DNA of 64,000 nucleotides from Euwallacea fornicatus. Taxonomy: Eukaryota; Arthropoda; Insecta; Coleoptera; Curculionidae. Positions within the stretch are counted from its first letter, which is position 1. Each line of letters begins with the position of its first letter. The position numbers were made by a program, and so were the translations under genes. The stretch covers positions 1,178,001 through 1,242,000 of the forward strand of contig NC_089575.1 in NCBI RefSeq assembly GCF_040115645.1, written 5' to 3'. Positions 45,661-58,801 of the stretch are shown here, in pieces. The notes below the pieces were generated by a model that had not been told where the DNA came from, did no database searches, and was given only the letters and a program-made list of their open reading frames with translations.

Positions 45661-48600
45661 ACCCGTGCATGCTAAATTTCGTCCTGTATTTAACCTATGA
45701 GGTACCGCCACCCCTTCCTGTGCTAGTAAGCGGAGAAAAGGAAAAAGATAAAAAAAAAACCTAACGAGAAGAGCAGAGATGGGGAGGAAAAAAAGAAATA
45801 AATTGTTATTGTTCGGGGCGGATTTTTCTCTTCAATCCCCTCGAACAATGATGCAACTTAGTGGTATCTGCTTCCGCGGCTGGTTCTGTTTTGATTTACC
45901 GAAGGAGCACTCTCGTTTTTGTCAGGTCGCGAGAAACTGAATTATCACTTGATCCCTTTCTCTGTAAGGCCTTTATCACCCAATTTTCTTATTTTGACGA
46001 TACACGTAGAGCCAACGATGATGCAATTAATTGAATTTCTCCTTTCACGAGAGCGTCTAGTCGCTGATGATTCCAAGAATCAACCACCGACTGCTGATGA
46101 AAGCCTCAGTTCAGAGCACCCCGACCCCCTCCCGGCCCCTGCCGCCTCGCAGTAGCCGTAAAGTTACAGGTAGTGGGATTAGAGGACTTCAGCAGTCCGG
46201 GAGCTGGCCCTTAGTCGGCCTCTGGGTTTTTTACTTCTTACAACTATCGGATGTTGTTTCTTAAAGCTGTGGAGCCTTTCGGCCAACATTTTGCAGTTAT
46301 GGCTTCTCGGGACATTCAGAATGTGCGTTTTTCTTCTTTACTGGCAGCGAACCTTACTGTCAACAACTGTCGAATGCTATTTCGTAATGGTCTCCCGGAT
46401 CTGCGACAAACCCTTCGGCGTGCTTTATCGTCGACCTTCGGAATTCCCCAAATAGTCCAAATTGCATTCAGACGGCAAACTTTTTTTTTTTTAATCGATC
46501 AACAGGAGAATTTTCAACAAAAAAGGAAATTATTATTATGCAAAGAAATTAGCACTCCGCATGTGGAAGAACCTCGAGGGAGGCAACTTAATTATGCTAA
46601 TAATGGAGTCGCAACGATGCCTGTTGGAATGCATTTTGCTCTGCATACACAGCATGTAAATTGCGAGTCGAACGCGACTCCCTGAATGCTCAACTAAGGC
46701 CTTGCCGGCCGCAAAACGGAAATCATATTTCTTCTTTGAACTGCCGGGTTCGGTTAGTTCTGGTGGACATGTATTTCTTAGACGGTTATTATGTAAATTT
46801 CGGCAAGGTCGATAAAAACGGGGCAATATGAAGCACTTCTTCAAAATCACTCGAACATAATGCCACCCAGTAAAGTTCACCACAAAACTTCCTCCTATTC
46901 GATAAGCCCGCATAAATTCGAACTCATTAAAAACTTAAGGCAATAGCAACAAAATCGTATCGTCAGTGATTCTCGACAACGGCGCCGTTCGATTTTTAGT
47001 GCTTTCCAAAGAGCAATTTCGAATTTAAATGCTCTCAATTTCGTTCGGGATTCGAATGCTAATATGTTTGCCAGTTGCAATTGTTTTCAATATGCAATAC
47101 CATTACGGAAACCTATCGCCAAGTTAAATTGCTCATTTCAAATTGGACGTCGATAGGAAGTCGTCATGTCGGTTTTGTTCCTGCTGGGAATCGGGCATAG
47201 GCTGGTTTCAAACGGTTTTTCTTTGTGATTGAAATTGAGATTTTCAACAGATCATTTCAAGATATTGCCGGGCTTTCGCTTGGACCTTGCCGACCCCAAA
47301 GAACGTGGCTTTGCCAAAATGGCACTGACAAAACTCATCACTCTAAATGTGACAAGAGCCTTCGGCAACGTTCGCTAAAATATCCTAGATTTTCAAGTCT
47401 CCGTTCCGAGACTACGAATTTTAAAAAAATTCATATCGAACCAAATCGGAATTAATTTTCCTAGAAACGAGTCGATATTAATGGCACGTTTCATTACTAG
47501 CCCGAAAAATGGAATTTTCTCGCGCGAGCTTGACTACTTTTGCTGCTAAGTGAAGCCGAACGCGGTTTGACAGGCAAACACGGAAAGTGTATTTCGGGAC
47601 GGGTCACCATTGATACTTGGCTATTAGAATTTCATTAGTAATCTACAAAGTGTTTTATTCTGTCCGCGCATTGACGGTTTGCAGGTGGGTATATTCGGTC
47701 AATAGATATTAGTCGTTGCGTATATGCACAGAGTACTCGAACCAGGAACGGCGGAACCTCTGAATATGTTACTTAATGTAATTTTACATGCGTGTGATGG
47801 AGTTCCCGGTGTTATTGCTCAATTCTGATTTTTTACAAGTTCAAATGGCAAACATCGCTTAATAGCTCCTAGTCAAGGCTAAATTGTGCAAGAATGCAGT
47901 ATTGGAACTACGGTGAGTGGTACCGTATAATATGTTGCACCATACAGGTGGTACATGATAATCCTCGCAACGGGACCATTCCGGATCCTTTCTGTCTTAC
48001 AAAACAAAAAAGACGTTGTCGCTTCTATAGCCCTTCGTCCGTTCTACTGGAGCATTTTCTAGCGATTTTTGTTCCGTTTCATTTGCACCAATTTGGATCC
48101 ACCTGTGTATAACGGGATAAGAGAAAAAAATTATAATTCAAAGACACTTAAAAATACACAACACAGCAATCCATTGGCGTACCATCACTGGGGGAAGAAT
48201 GGCAGCGAACATTATAATGTATATTAGATCGATGAGGGGCACGAATTTTCGAATTTATCTAATGCGAGGAACACACATTTTCCAGTGAGAGGCCATTCTC
48301 ACGTGATCAGACATTAATAATTGTTATCTGACAGTCGGGCCGGTTTGAATTTAAATGATTAAAACTAAGAAAATATTGAAGAGATCGAAAACTTTCTGAA
48401 TTGCATAAGGAATGAAAATTTCAAGAAATAGGCTCTTATTAACCTCCTGTCACGAACAATTGATTTTTATAAAAGTCGGTCTGACCTCGAAAGGTTAACT
48501 CTTCAGATTTTAACAAAGCTTTAGAGAATATCCCCAGCAGACTTTAGGGAATATTCAAAATTTCGGTTTAATATCTCATACATGAAAGAAGACACTTAAT

Positions 48601-50225
48601 GTTTTTTGTAGTTGTAACGTGCCTGTAGCGTTCATGCACCCCCAGATTATTTTTCACATGCCCACTGTGTACTTTTTTCATGCCACCAGATCGAGGAAGT
48701 TTTATTTGATGATTTCGGGTCGGTATCAGGGATTAAAAAGATTTCGGGACTAGCAAAACTTCTTTTTTAATTTCTAAGCATTTTTTGGATAATCCCAAAG
48801 GATAAGAGGAGAAAATGGGGATATTGTGCGCTTCCTGAGAGATTATCGGTTGTTGTAACCACAAAATGCGACTATCCAGAAAATGACTATATTTACAGCC
48901 TCCTTAAGACGTTATAATCCCTCGAACCTAGTATAACTAATCGACTTTCCATCGTATCTCAAGAGAGATTTAAAATATACAAAAGGCTTACTCGGGTCTC
49001 CGAAGTAATGGGTTTTGGTGACCGAATGGGACCCCCTGCAAGGGTCAACGGTGTCGTCACGGGTAAAAGGGACTTTTTGTCTGCCGTCTCTCGGCCGAAC
49101 ACGCTCGTTAAGTTTTCGGCCGTTGATCGTTAATCTTTCCGATCCCGGTAATTTGTTTTGTTTTTCGAGAGGGTTCCCGATTCAAAATAATTACTACCCG
49201 GGCTTTTAATTTTATCCTGCATTCGGAGCCACGCCCAAATCAGACAATCTTCAAAAGAGACCCAACTAAAAATTACTTCACCTTGAGAGAGCAATCCTAT
49301 TTACTCGAAAATACTCGAAATGTGGGACACGTATCACTTTGAGCTTTTTTCATTATTTTATTCAAGTTAGGGTCGCTAGCGATGCCACTGAAATAAAGTC
49401 CTCATCCGGAACGGCCTTTAGGATTCCAGTCTTTATCTTTAATCATCGCTTCCGTAGGTGTTTTTATTTCGATCGGAACGTGCCCACGTCCAGATTAACT
49501 TCTTATTATTTTCGCTCCGAAATTAAATGGAGTTCAAAACAACGTAAGCAACACAAAAATCTCATTCGAAAAGTGAAAATTGACGTTAAAAAGAAACTTC
49601 CAAGCCCCATTTTCCAGGTTTTATAAAATTAACTTTCTCCGACGGTTCTGTTTATTTTTGCCTTTTCCATTTTCCGTTGGCTTCTTTGACACATACCAAA
49701 ACATGCGACATCAAAGGAACGCTCTCGGGAAAGGGGTTTCGCTAACTTTAAAGAATATCGAACGATGGTGGGTAGGTACACGACAAAGCAAGATAAGCTT
49801 TTTTTCATTTTTTAAATTTTCGCTAACAATAAGACCCACTAAAGATTGATCAAAAATGATGGAAAAATATCCATTAACGGGCATAGTATTTGGATGTTTT
49901 AGCCATAAATCCCGGTCCCGTATCACATCGGTTCTGCTCGAGAAGTAAAATAATATATTAGCCGGCAAATGGCAGTGGAAAACATTAAAAATGATAAATG
50001 AGGCGCGCATAATGTAAGCCCGGCTCTCATTAAAATACGCATCGACCTTTATTCATCCATCTTTTTGTCGAGAAACTTGCTGATGAGGTTAGATTGACAA
50101 GGAGAAGAGTGGCATAGTCAAAAATTTGTTCATTTTGGATATGAGAGTCATCATCGCTTGAAAAATCAGTCTAGATAGGTTTATTAGGACGAAAGTTCCC
50201 ATTTCGAAACGACGCCATACATATA
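45661..50225. other. No supported gene
   Basis: No recognised gene, RNA or element over about 4.5 kb. An open frame of 144 codons at 46251-46685 (plus) overlaps one of 125 codons on the minus strand (46536-46913); neither shows a known motif. A T-run lies near 46481-46492. Confidence 0.45.
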
Positions 50226-51171
50226 CAGGATGATTGGTAAATCGACGCAAATATTTAAAAGGGTGACAAAGAGAGTCATGTTGAAGTTATTTAACCCAAC
50301 GTATCTACATACCAAGTATTACAGTTCTTTTTCTAATACCGTTTTGTAATATTTCGTGATTTAACCGTGCTTTTCTAAAAGTATTTAAGTGTACAATGAC
50401 AAGCCCTTTTATCACCAAACTGCACTAAACTTTTTTATTTCTTGTGAGACGGTTGTTTCAATTAATCTAGCAGAAAGGTATAAAATGGCTCTGTTATTTA
50501 CCCAGAACTTAATAAACATCAAACTTTTAGATTCGTATAAAAGCAAATATTAAAGTTTTAACGTAGATTTTATCCAAACTCTTCGACACTTTGTTTTTCA
50601 AATAGTAGTAAAAATTCCTTAGGCAACGCTCTTTCGGCTATCATAGAAAGTTCCACATAAAACGTTTTAAAAATTAGAAAAATTGGTCTTCGTAAGTGTG
50701 AGTATCCTCGAAGCACATGCGCTAAAACGTTGGCGAGCCTTTTATCATCTAACTTAGATAATTTACGAAAAGCAGATTTTCAGAAAATGGTCAATTTATT
50801 AAAAAATTGGAAGTGATGGTTAAGGAGACGAATATCGGCAGAACTCTTTTTAATTCGAATAGTCGATTTATCTTTGTTCAAAATAATTGAAATTTTTATG
50901 ACATTTTTGGCAGTAATGAGCAGTTTATTTTCAAATCGGCGATTTAAAAGTCAATTCAACCATCCACTTTTTATTAACTCCAAAGAATTGGTGAGAATTA
51001 AACTAGATAAATAATAAATAATGCTTAGAAAAATGATATTCACAAATTCGTTTCAAATTGTACTTATCGAGGCATTATTTCAAAAATTGTAACACTTGGT
51101 ATGTAGGCATGTTGTGTTGAATGAGTTTTATCGCCCCATTAAATATTCGCATCGATGTGCCAAACACTCTG
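50226..51171. mobile_element. TIR element of 946 bp without a gene
   Basis: The left end CAGGATGATTGGTAAATCGA and the reverse complement of the right CAGAGTGTTTGGCACATCGA are flanked by TA at 50224-50225 and 51172-51173. The inverted arms, about 190 bp each, share GCGAATATTTAA or GCAAATATTTAA and TCTACATACCAAGT (50310 region and 51095-51110). The centre (about 50420-50980) is AT-rich and I see no transposase motif. It belongs to the same broad end-type as the CAGGGTGT elements but with diverged ends. Confidence 0.85.
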
Positions 51172-51173
51172 TA

Positions 51174-53947
51174 TGTGCGTCGAGCGCATCTGGGAATTTT
51201 CGAGTTGCGATGTACATTATTTTTCTGCCTAGAAGAATCAACAGTACTTCTTGTCAAAAATGATAAATCCTGTCTAATCGTAAATTAGTGGAGAAAGTTC
51301 GCAGCTAAAGGTAGCGATGCGTTGACAAAGTGGAATTCTTGTTATACTATTTTATTGGACAGAAAAGCTCTTGAAACATCAACAAACTATAATATTTCTA
51401 TAATGATAATTCGATCCTTAAATTGCACGAATTAAATGTAAGTTAATCGTCTAACAATTACCAAATTCTACAAAATTTACGTAAATTTAAAAATCGAACA
51501 AATTTTCGAGAATAAACGAACTTAAATGTGCAAGTTTCGATAATTCTTCTTGAGTGGTATTGGAGAAGACTGTTAAAAATAATGCAATTCCCGACTATGT
51601 TGCTCAATTTTGTTAAACTCTCAAATTCCTGCTGAATAAGGAGTCAGTTATGACTCTTATCCGACATAGCATCGTCTTCGTAAATAAATCTATATTTTCT
51701 TGTCTGGAGTCCCGGAGGAAAATTGGAACTTGTAGCTCTTTCGCAGCCGCCTTAAACGGTTTACCGGTTCGTAATCTAATAAAAAATAATGTTCGACACG
51801 ATTCCGGGCTTCGCCTAATCCCCTTTTCTCTTGACCGAAACGGTTGCTCCGGCTAATCCCTTGAAAATTGATCCAATTCCCTTCGAGGATCATTTCGTCG
51901 AAAAATATTGCCGCACTCGAGACAAATTTGTTTTCACACATTCAAAAACACAAAGCAACGGAAATACGGAGATCGATTTAGTAAACCGCTTCTTGTTTAC
52001 CAAAAACTGACCCGATTGTGCACCGATTTGGTCTCAAAGTAAATGGTGTATAGGGGGACCTCGAAGTCTCGAAGGTTAGTCGAACGATATATTTTTTATT
52101 TTATTTGGGGATTCCAGCAAACCGTTTAGGGACACGAGAAGTTACTGTTTAGGTAAAAGTTTTTAAATGTCTCACGAACGGAGGCCGGGAATTCGCCAAC
52201 ATTTTCCAAATAAAGAAAATGGCCAAGCCAATTATTTTATAGACGCATTATTTAGTTGAACATTGTTTCGAAGAGACGACAAAATTACATTATCTCAGTT
52301 TCGGGATTGTGCATTTGCAACAACGGGGAGCGCCGCCGGAAGGCGACAGGAAATAAAATGTCGGAAGGAAGCAGGAAGATGGCACGTGAGATGGTGTTTG
52401 TTTATTGGGCGGATGCTTTTTTCCCTGGTGGCTGGCCGAGGGAAGTCACTTAAACTTAATCTGGAAATAAGTAATAGTAGAGACCCTATTTTCCAGTTTA
52501 AAAATAGAGCAGAAAAACATTTCTCCTCTCCCAATGCGGTGGACGGTTCGCTTTATTGTTTCCAGCTCGCTTATCTGACACACGACTCTAATGCCCGTAA
52601 TTCCGATGTAATTAAAAAGAGATATTGGCCAAATCCCGCCACCTATCGGACAGTTTGATCTCTTCCAATTTCGATGAAACAACCGAGCAACTTCAGTTCA
52701 TAAAAGTTCCGATGAGAAATTAAAATAAAACACCTAAGTGGCTGTCGAGTTTAATGGAGCAGTTCTTGCAAACTTAAAAATGCATTCCTGTCAACAACCA
52801 TTGCCCGGTGCAACGAAAGAAGCCATTCAAACTATTAAAAAAACTCCCTCCTGCAGTTCCTGCAACTAAATAGTATTATAAGACTTCTAACTTGGAACAT
52901 AGCGAAACTCATTAAACGTATTTACCAGCATTAAACTTAGAACTGGGGGAGTTTAAACAACGCATTTCGGATATATTTGCTTAAATTGTGTACCGAATTA
53001 AACTTTAGAGTGAGTGTGTTCTACCAGGCGACTGGATTTCCTAGACTGTTATTGCCTAATCGGTAATACTGAGTATTTGCACAAAGTAACTGAGGATTAG
53101 TGAAGGAACTCTCTGGCAAGCAAACGCTGGAAAAAAGGTGCAATTTATGCCCCATAAATACCCGATGCAAGGAACGAAATAATGAAAGTAATATAATATT
53201 TCCTCATGCATGTCTTTTAAGCGCACCAACAAAAAGAGCCATATATATTCCTTAAAAGGGATCTTTTTAGATCGTAAAACACATAAATAAAATTAAACAA
53301 CAGTAAAAAGGGCCGAATGCGGATAATGTTGTCACTCGGAAAGATGCTTTTTCGCTTTTACGAGCGATCTAAATTCTAAAAATTGTCGCAATTCCCATCG
53401 TAAAAACAAGTATTGCGGATGCGAACGGGGGAATTATGGAGACGAAGCTAAGATCTGCACCCGCTTGAATGTACCCCTCGATGGGATCCGGTATTTGCAT
53501 CCGGAAGAAAAAGTTTCAATTGCGTTCCTAGGCCAAAAGCGATGGCAAATCGCAGAGGAGAAAAATGTCGGACCAGAAATTTTTAATTCATATAGAAAAG
53601 TTTTTGGTAAAGTCGTTATAAGTTCAATTTTAAATTGCGCGCCATTCGGATGACAACTCGTTACCGAAAGGTCATTCTGAAGTTTAAACGTCAACGAGAA
53701 GAATGTGAGGTTAGAAAGATTTACGTTATGTCGCGGGGGTTGGGCACATTTTCAGGGTTTTTATCAACGATTGCGATTTATTAAGTAAAAAATCTTTTAT
53801 TTATAAGAATAAACTGATACTCGGCAAAATTCAGTGTTTGAGTGGCCTCGCATTAGGTGTTAGTAACAACTATTGGATTCATCTCCATCCCTGGTTCCTC
53901 TGCGTTGACCACGTGTACTAGTCTTGTGGTGCAAAAAAATATTCAAC
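51174..53947. other. No supported gene
   Basis: No recognised gene or element. Overlapping open frames at 52256-52658 (plus) and 52295-52682 (minus) cover a slightly GC-richer patch but have no recognisable domains and contradict each other. Confidence 0.45.
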
Positions 53948-54390
53948 AGATGGCGCTGGTGAGATCTTCTTCCTGCAGACCAAACAAACTCGCCGCCCTC
54001 GAGTTACCCAAACCCAGAGTTGGAATGAGGCATAAAGTTGTAATAGGCTTAAATGTTTTCGGATTTTTCCCACGATTATTTGCGCTCGTCTTCATTTACC
54101 TCAACCGTAGGTCAGTCCTGTGCATTAAGCGTTACAACTTACGCTTGGAGATTTGGTCGAGATGCGGCAAAAAGGACACTGCAGATGGCGCTGATAGGAT
54201 ATTTTCCTGCAGGCCAAACATGAACCGACGAAATCTAATAGGATCGAAACCGGTCTTTGGGATGCTCGAGTTAATTAAGCGCAAAACTGGAATGAGTCAT
54301 TAAGTGGTGTTAGACATTAATCTTCTGAAATTTTTCCTGCGACTATTCCATCTTTGCCGACTGCTTCCATCTTCACGCACTGCCTTCGTA
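53948..54390. repeat. Diverged tandem duplication, unit about 235 bp
   Basis: AGATGGCGCT begins at 53948 and again at 54183, 235 bp apart. After each comes, in the same order, TTCCTGCAGACC or TTCCTGCAGGCC, CTCGAGTTA, TGGAATGAGGCAT or TGGAATGAGTCAT, a GTTGTAATAGGC or GTGTTAGACAT stretch, and TTTTTCCCACGATTATT or TTTTTCCTGCGACTATTCC. A 148-codon open frame crosses both units (53857-54303) but has no known motif. A weaker third hint lies near 54470 (TATTTTTCTCGCAGGCTGAG). Confidence 0.75.
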
Positions 54391-57300
54391 AAGTATCATT
54401 TCAAAATATTCTACGGTCATTCACTGAAGACTCTTTTGACGTCTTTGACTTGTGCTAAGTTCGGTTTGGGCTATTTTTCTCGCAGGCTGAGCTCGTTCTT
54501 CCATAATTTACGCCCCCGACTGCAGCCTCGCTCTTAAAAAATCATGATCGCTTGCGTGTGTTTCTTTTAACTCAAATACATTATAACAGTTTAACACTTT
54601 TAAACGCCCATGTCACTTATCTTTGTACACAACCCAAAATATGAAGATTCTCGAGGAAAAAAGAATTGAAAACACTCCAACAAAAGCAGGAGAAAGCCGC
54701 AACGTTGAGCAACAGAATCAACATTCTCCTCTAGAGACATTAGATATACAAATATTGACGTTGTATCATCCCATTCTTAGGGTGTACGAGGATCTCCCCA
54801 TAATTTGAAGCCACTGCATTATTTATGTGTAACCGCGCACAAAGGTGTTTATCCTCATACTCTTTTTATCCCAAATGAGACACAACCAATAACTAATTGT
54901 CGCGTAGCTTCGGTATTGAAGAAATGCGTGAAAAACCGGGATACGGGGATGATATATCCCCCGATATTCGGCAACACGTGCCCGGAACAGAAACAAAGTG
55001 CCGTAGCACCTGCTGGTATCTTTTAGCACTCCACGCACCCTGAATTTTCATTGTGATGTGTGTAAACTAAGAAGGGAGAGAAAACACGTATTTTATGGGA
55101 GAAAAATATCTCGGAAATTAATACGAATACGAAACGCTTTAACTGGCAACGATTCCGGAAATCGGTGGTGCACGTCACTGCCTTCGAATAAACGAAAACA
55201 CTTGTAGTGGGATACGTTTTCGATTGACCTATTACCATTTAGACGAGTTGTTCTAATGTCTCCAAACGGCGAAGCACCGGAGATAAAATGGGGATCTTTC
55301 CCAGGCGAGTTTATAACCAAAATTGCCTATTTGCAGACTACATATAAATAAATATTAATGGCATTTGGAAACTGGGGCACATCTAGACTAACTTCTTGTC
55401 ATCTTTACAATGGACCTATTAAAGCACAATCTAGAATTGGCCGTTTACAAGCAAACTTCATTATGCCGAAAGTTTCTTTCTTGCCCTCTTTATCTGAGAA
55501 TACAAAGAAGGGCGTCGGAGGCAAAAAAGTCTCCAAATGAGCCCCGGCCGCAACTGTTTCAGAAGCACGACCGATGCCAAAACAAAAAGTTTTGCTTAAC
55601 ATAACAGAACGAAGAAGTTTCGGCTCCTTGATTAGGATATCCCCATGGAAAAAGGGAAACGTGTTAAAGTAGAAAGTTCTTTCCGAGTAAAGCTGTTTTA
55701 ATTTTCGCATAATCAGGAAAGTTTTACATTTGCAGAAATACCCATTTTAAGTTCCGAGTAGAAGCGGCTTCGGATCGATAACGAGCAGTTTTGATGAATA
55801 TTTCTAAACAGGAAGATTTAAAAATAAAAAGATAACACACCTCCCAGTCTTTCTCGTAATCAGAAATCAATTCGCAGCATCCTTCGGCGCCTGCAAATTG
55901 AAGTTATCGAGAAGAAAACCGCTTCTTCCTGAAGAGGAAGTGTCAAAGTGACCGGCGACCAATAGCAATAAGACAGATGTCCGTCCGACTAATGGCAGCC
56001 CGGCAATCAGGAGGCCACACCTCAAACGCGCATCATTTTTTCTTACTGCGCCGATGTTTGGAATGCGAATTGATTGCGGTTCTTCAGAAACAAATATTGA
56101 TATATATTGCCGTCATATTTCGATGTTTATTACCACCCAATTTTCAAGGATCCTACTTAGTACGCCGAGGCACACGGGGACGAAAAAAATAATTCACGTT
56201 AAATTGAATGTGAACAAAATATACGTGGAATTGTTTATCGTCGAAACGAGAACGCGTGACAGCTTTACAGAACGGGACCTGCATCGATGTATTTGAGTTA
56301 TGCGCGTTTATTGAAAAGAGAATCGAGAAGCAGCCAGATAATGCGTCATTTGTTTAAATCGATATGCCGTTGTTTAAATTTTATGAGGGGCATTTGTAGT
56401 GATATCGACAACATAGTGATTTACTCTCCTCGTCCAATTTCTCTAATTATTATTATCGTGCTTGTAAGGATTTTTTTGGTCCACTCGTCATAAAAACAAT
56501 TTCTCCCTTTTCCAATACCCCTTCTTTAGAATTTTAAAGGCGCTCTTTCCTTTTGAAGTGAAATTGGTTTGTTTTTATAGGACAAGGGTCTCTGAGCGAG
56601 GAGTATTTTCTTTGACAACGGCTCTGCTTATTCAGATAAATATTTAGCGATTATTGAGTTGCGAATAAATCAACATTACGTAAAGCTCATTGCTTGGGAA
56701 GGGCCATATTACAGAGGTTTATGCAAACTTGACCTCATTGGGTCTTTTCGCAAAGTGATCGCAATAACTTTCCATTAAATTTCAGATGAAAGTTAGGGCG
56801 TAGGTACTTAAAGAACTGCCCTAACTAGAAGCCCTAATAAGACGTAATCAGACATTCTTTTATTTGAGTTTCCAACAAAATCGGTTCGTTAAGATAAGAC
56901 CTCTTCTCTCTTAACAAATTGAGTCAATAATGATGTAAATACAAACTTACGGAGGAGAGAAATAAGCCCAATCAACAAGAGGATTACTCAGTCTTGGTCA
57001 TAAGTTCCGAAGACTATCTGGTTCGGTCGCACAATTTGTAATGCAAATCCTAATGGGCTGTTGTGATTAACATATTACCCAGAACACAATAAGCAGATAC
57101 ATGATGTTATATTAAATATTGAATAAATTGACGTAATGACAGAGGTATCCAAATTACATATCACGGTAAAATTACAACTCAATGCTTCCATGTTTATTGG
57201 TGAAACAAAAGCTGCTTTCGTCCATAATAAGCTGAAAATGGGCTTTGTTCGATATGTCCGTATTGTTCGCAATTAATTATGTTCGTTTTAGTTCAATTTT

Positions 57301-57761
57301 AACACAGCGAAACTTTAGTAATTATTGCTTCGATATAAGCTCAAGACGCCATCCATACTTCGAATCACCGCACCTGTAAAACATACGAAGCGATTTGAGG
57401 CAATACGTTCTGACCTTGATCTGCCAAGATCAGAACCACTTTATTCTATTCTACATCTATTCTACAGATGTTCCGACACCTTAAAAAAATTTCTTCTGCC
57501 TAATTCGAGGTGGTTTCAAATGTTTTTGTGGTGCTTTGTATATACACTTAGTCCTTCTTTTTTCTCCGAACAAAACACATTACCACCGTATTTATATTAA
57601 TTACATTATAAAACATATTTTAAATTTTAAAATTAAATACTGCACATTTGTATTTTTAATCCTCTCTAAAACAAAACTAGGGTATTTAATGAATTTGTTT
57701 TATTTTCTATATGGGGCAAATCGTATAAAATCCGAAAAAGTGTTCTGTATATATATATATA
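54391..57761. other. No supported gene
   Basis: No recognised gene, RNA or complete element. AT-rich with scattered small open frames on both strands; a TATATATATATA run (57747-57760) lies directly before the next element. Confidence 0.45.
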
Positions 57762-58801
57762 CAGGGTGTTTCCTAACTACGTGTAAAAAATTTAAAGGAG
57801 CAATCCTCGACTGATTTTGAGTCAAAAATGTCTGATAAACATATTTAAAATCTCACACATTGTTAGTGAAGAAACGAAGCTAAATATTTCATGTTTTGTG
57901 AAAGAAAATCATACCGCGCCATTGAAGCAGATAGCTGAATATTTTGCAATTTTAAAATCTGCTATACGTAAAACCCTAAGAGGTCAAATGTAAAGTTTAC
58001 AAATATTTTAATAATCAATTATTTCACGAAGAAGATAAAATTACAAAAACAGATTTGTGGGAATACGTAGAAAATTTATTCAGTTAAAATGGGGATATTT
58101 TAGTAAAAATTTGTTTTCCTGATAAAGCATCCTTCTCCTTAATTGGTTCTGTGAATTCACAAAATTGTGGGTAAGAATTTATTTTGAGTTTGTTGTATCT
58201 CGTTACATTCACATTTTTTATTATTCCGTATGTATTGGTCAACTAAAGATGTCTACATGCAATATTTAACCCACACGGATTACAGGGTGTTAATTAAGTA
58301 TATGTACTTATTTTAAGGAACGAATCTTTAGCTGATTTTATCACAAAAAGTTCCTATGAATCTAGGTCCCCAACTTTTTCGTTTAAGAACTAGAGAGTGT
58401 TGAAATCTTATTTTTAATATGTTTTTTTTTTCGTGCAAATATGTACTAATAAGACTAATACGTTTTTTTTATGATGCAAAGTCCACGTATTTTCTTAATT
58501 TTTATTTCTGATAGAGGGCGTTGTATACAGGGTTTCATCACATTTTAATTAGCCCCAACTTTTTTGTTGTCCCCTGTATGCCACTTTTGCATTAATAACC
58601 TTATTGAACATTCACTTCCTTTGAGAAGTGGTACTCTTGGAACACGTCTGTAGAAGTAACCGTTTCGGAGATAAACGGGTTTGCAATTAACATGGCTTGA
58701 ATAAAATTGATTTAATAACAATTATTGAAATTATAAAAATTTATTTAATATTACAATAGTTGTTGAAAATTGCCACCTTTATTTTCTATTTATTTGTTAT
58801 A

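Noticed and set aside
52256..52682. Overlapping open frames on both strands
   Set aside because: Mutually exclusive frames in a slightly GC-richer patch, none with a known domain.
57747..57760. TATATATATATA as a promoter
   Set aside because: It is a simple repeat directly at the target site of element Z with no gene start nearby.
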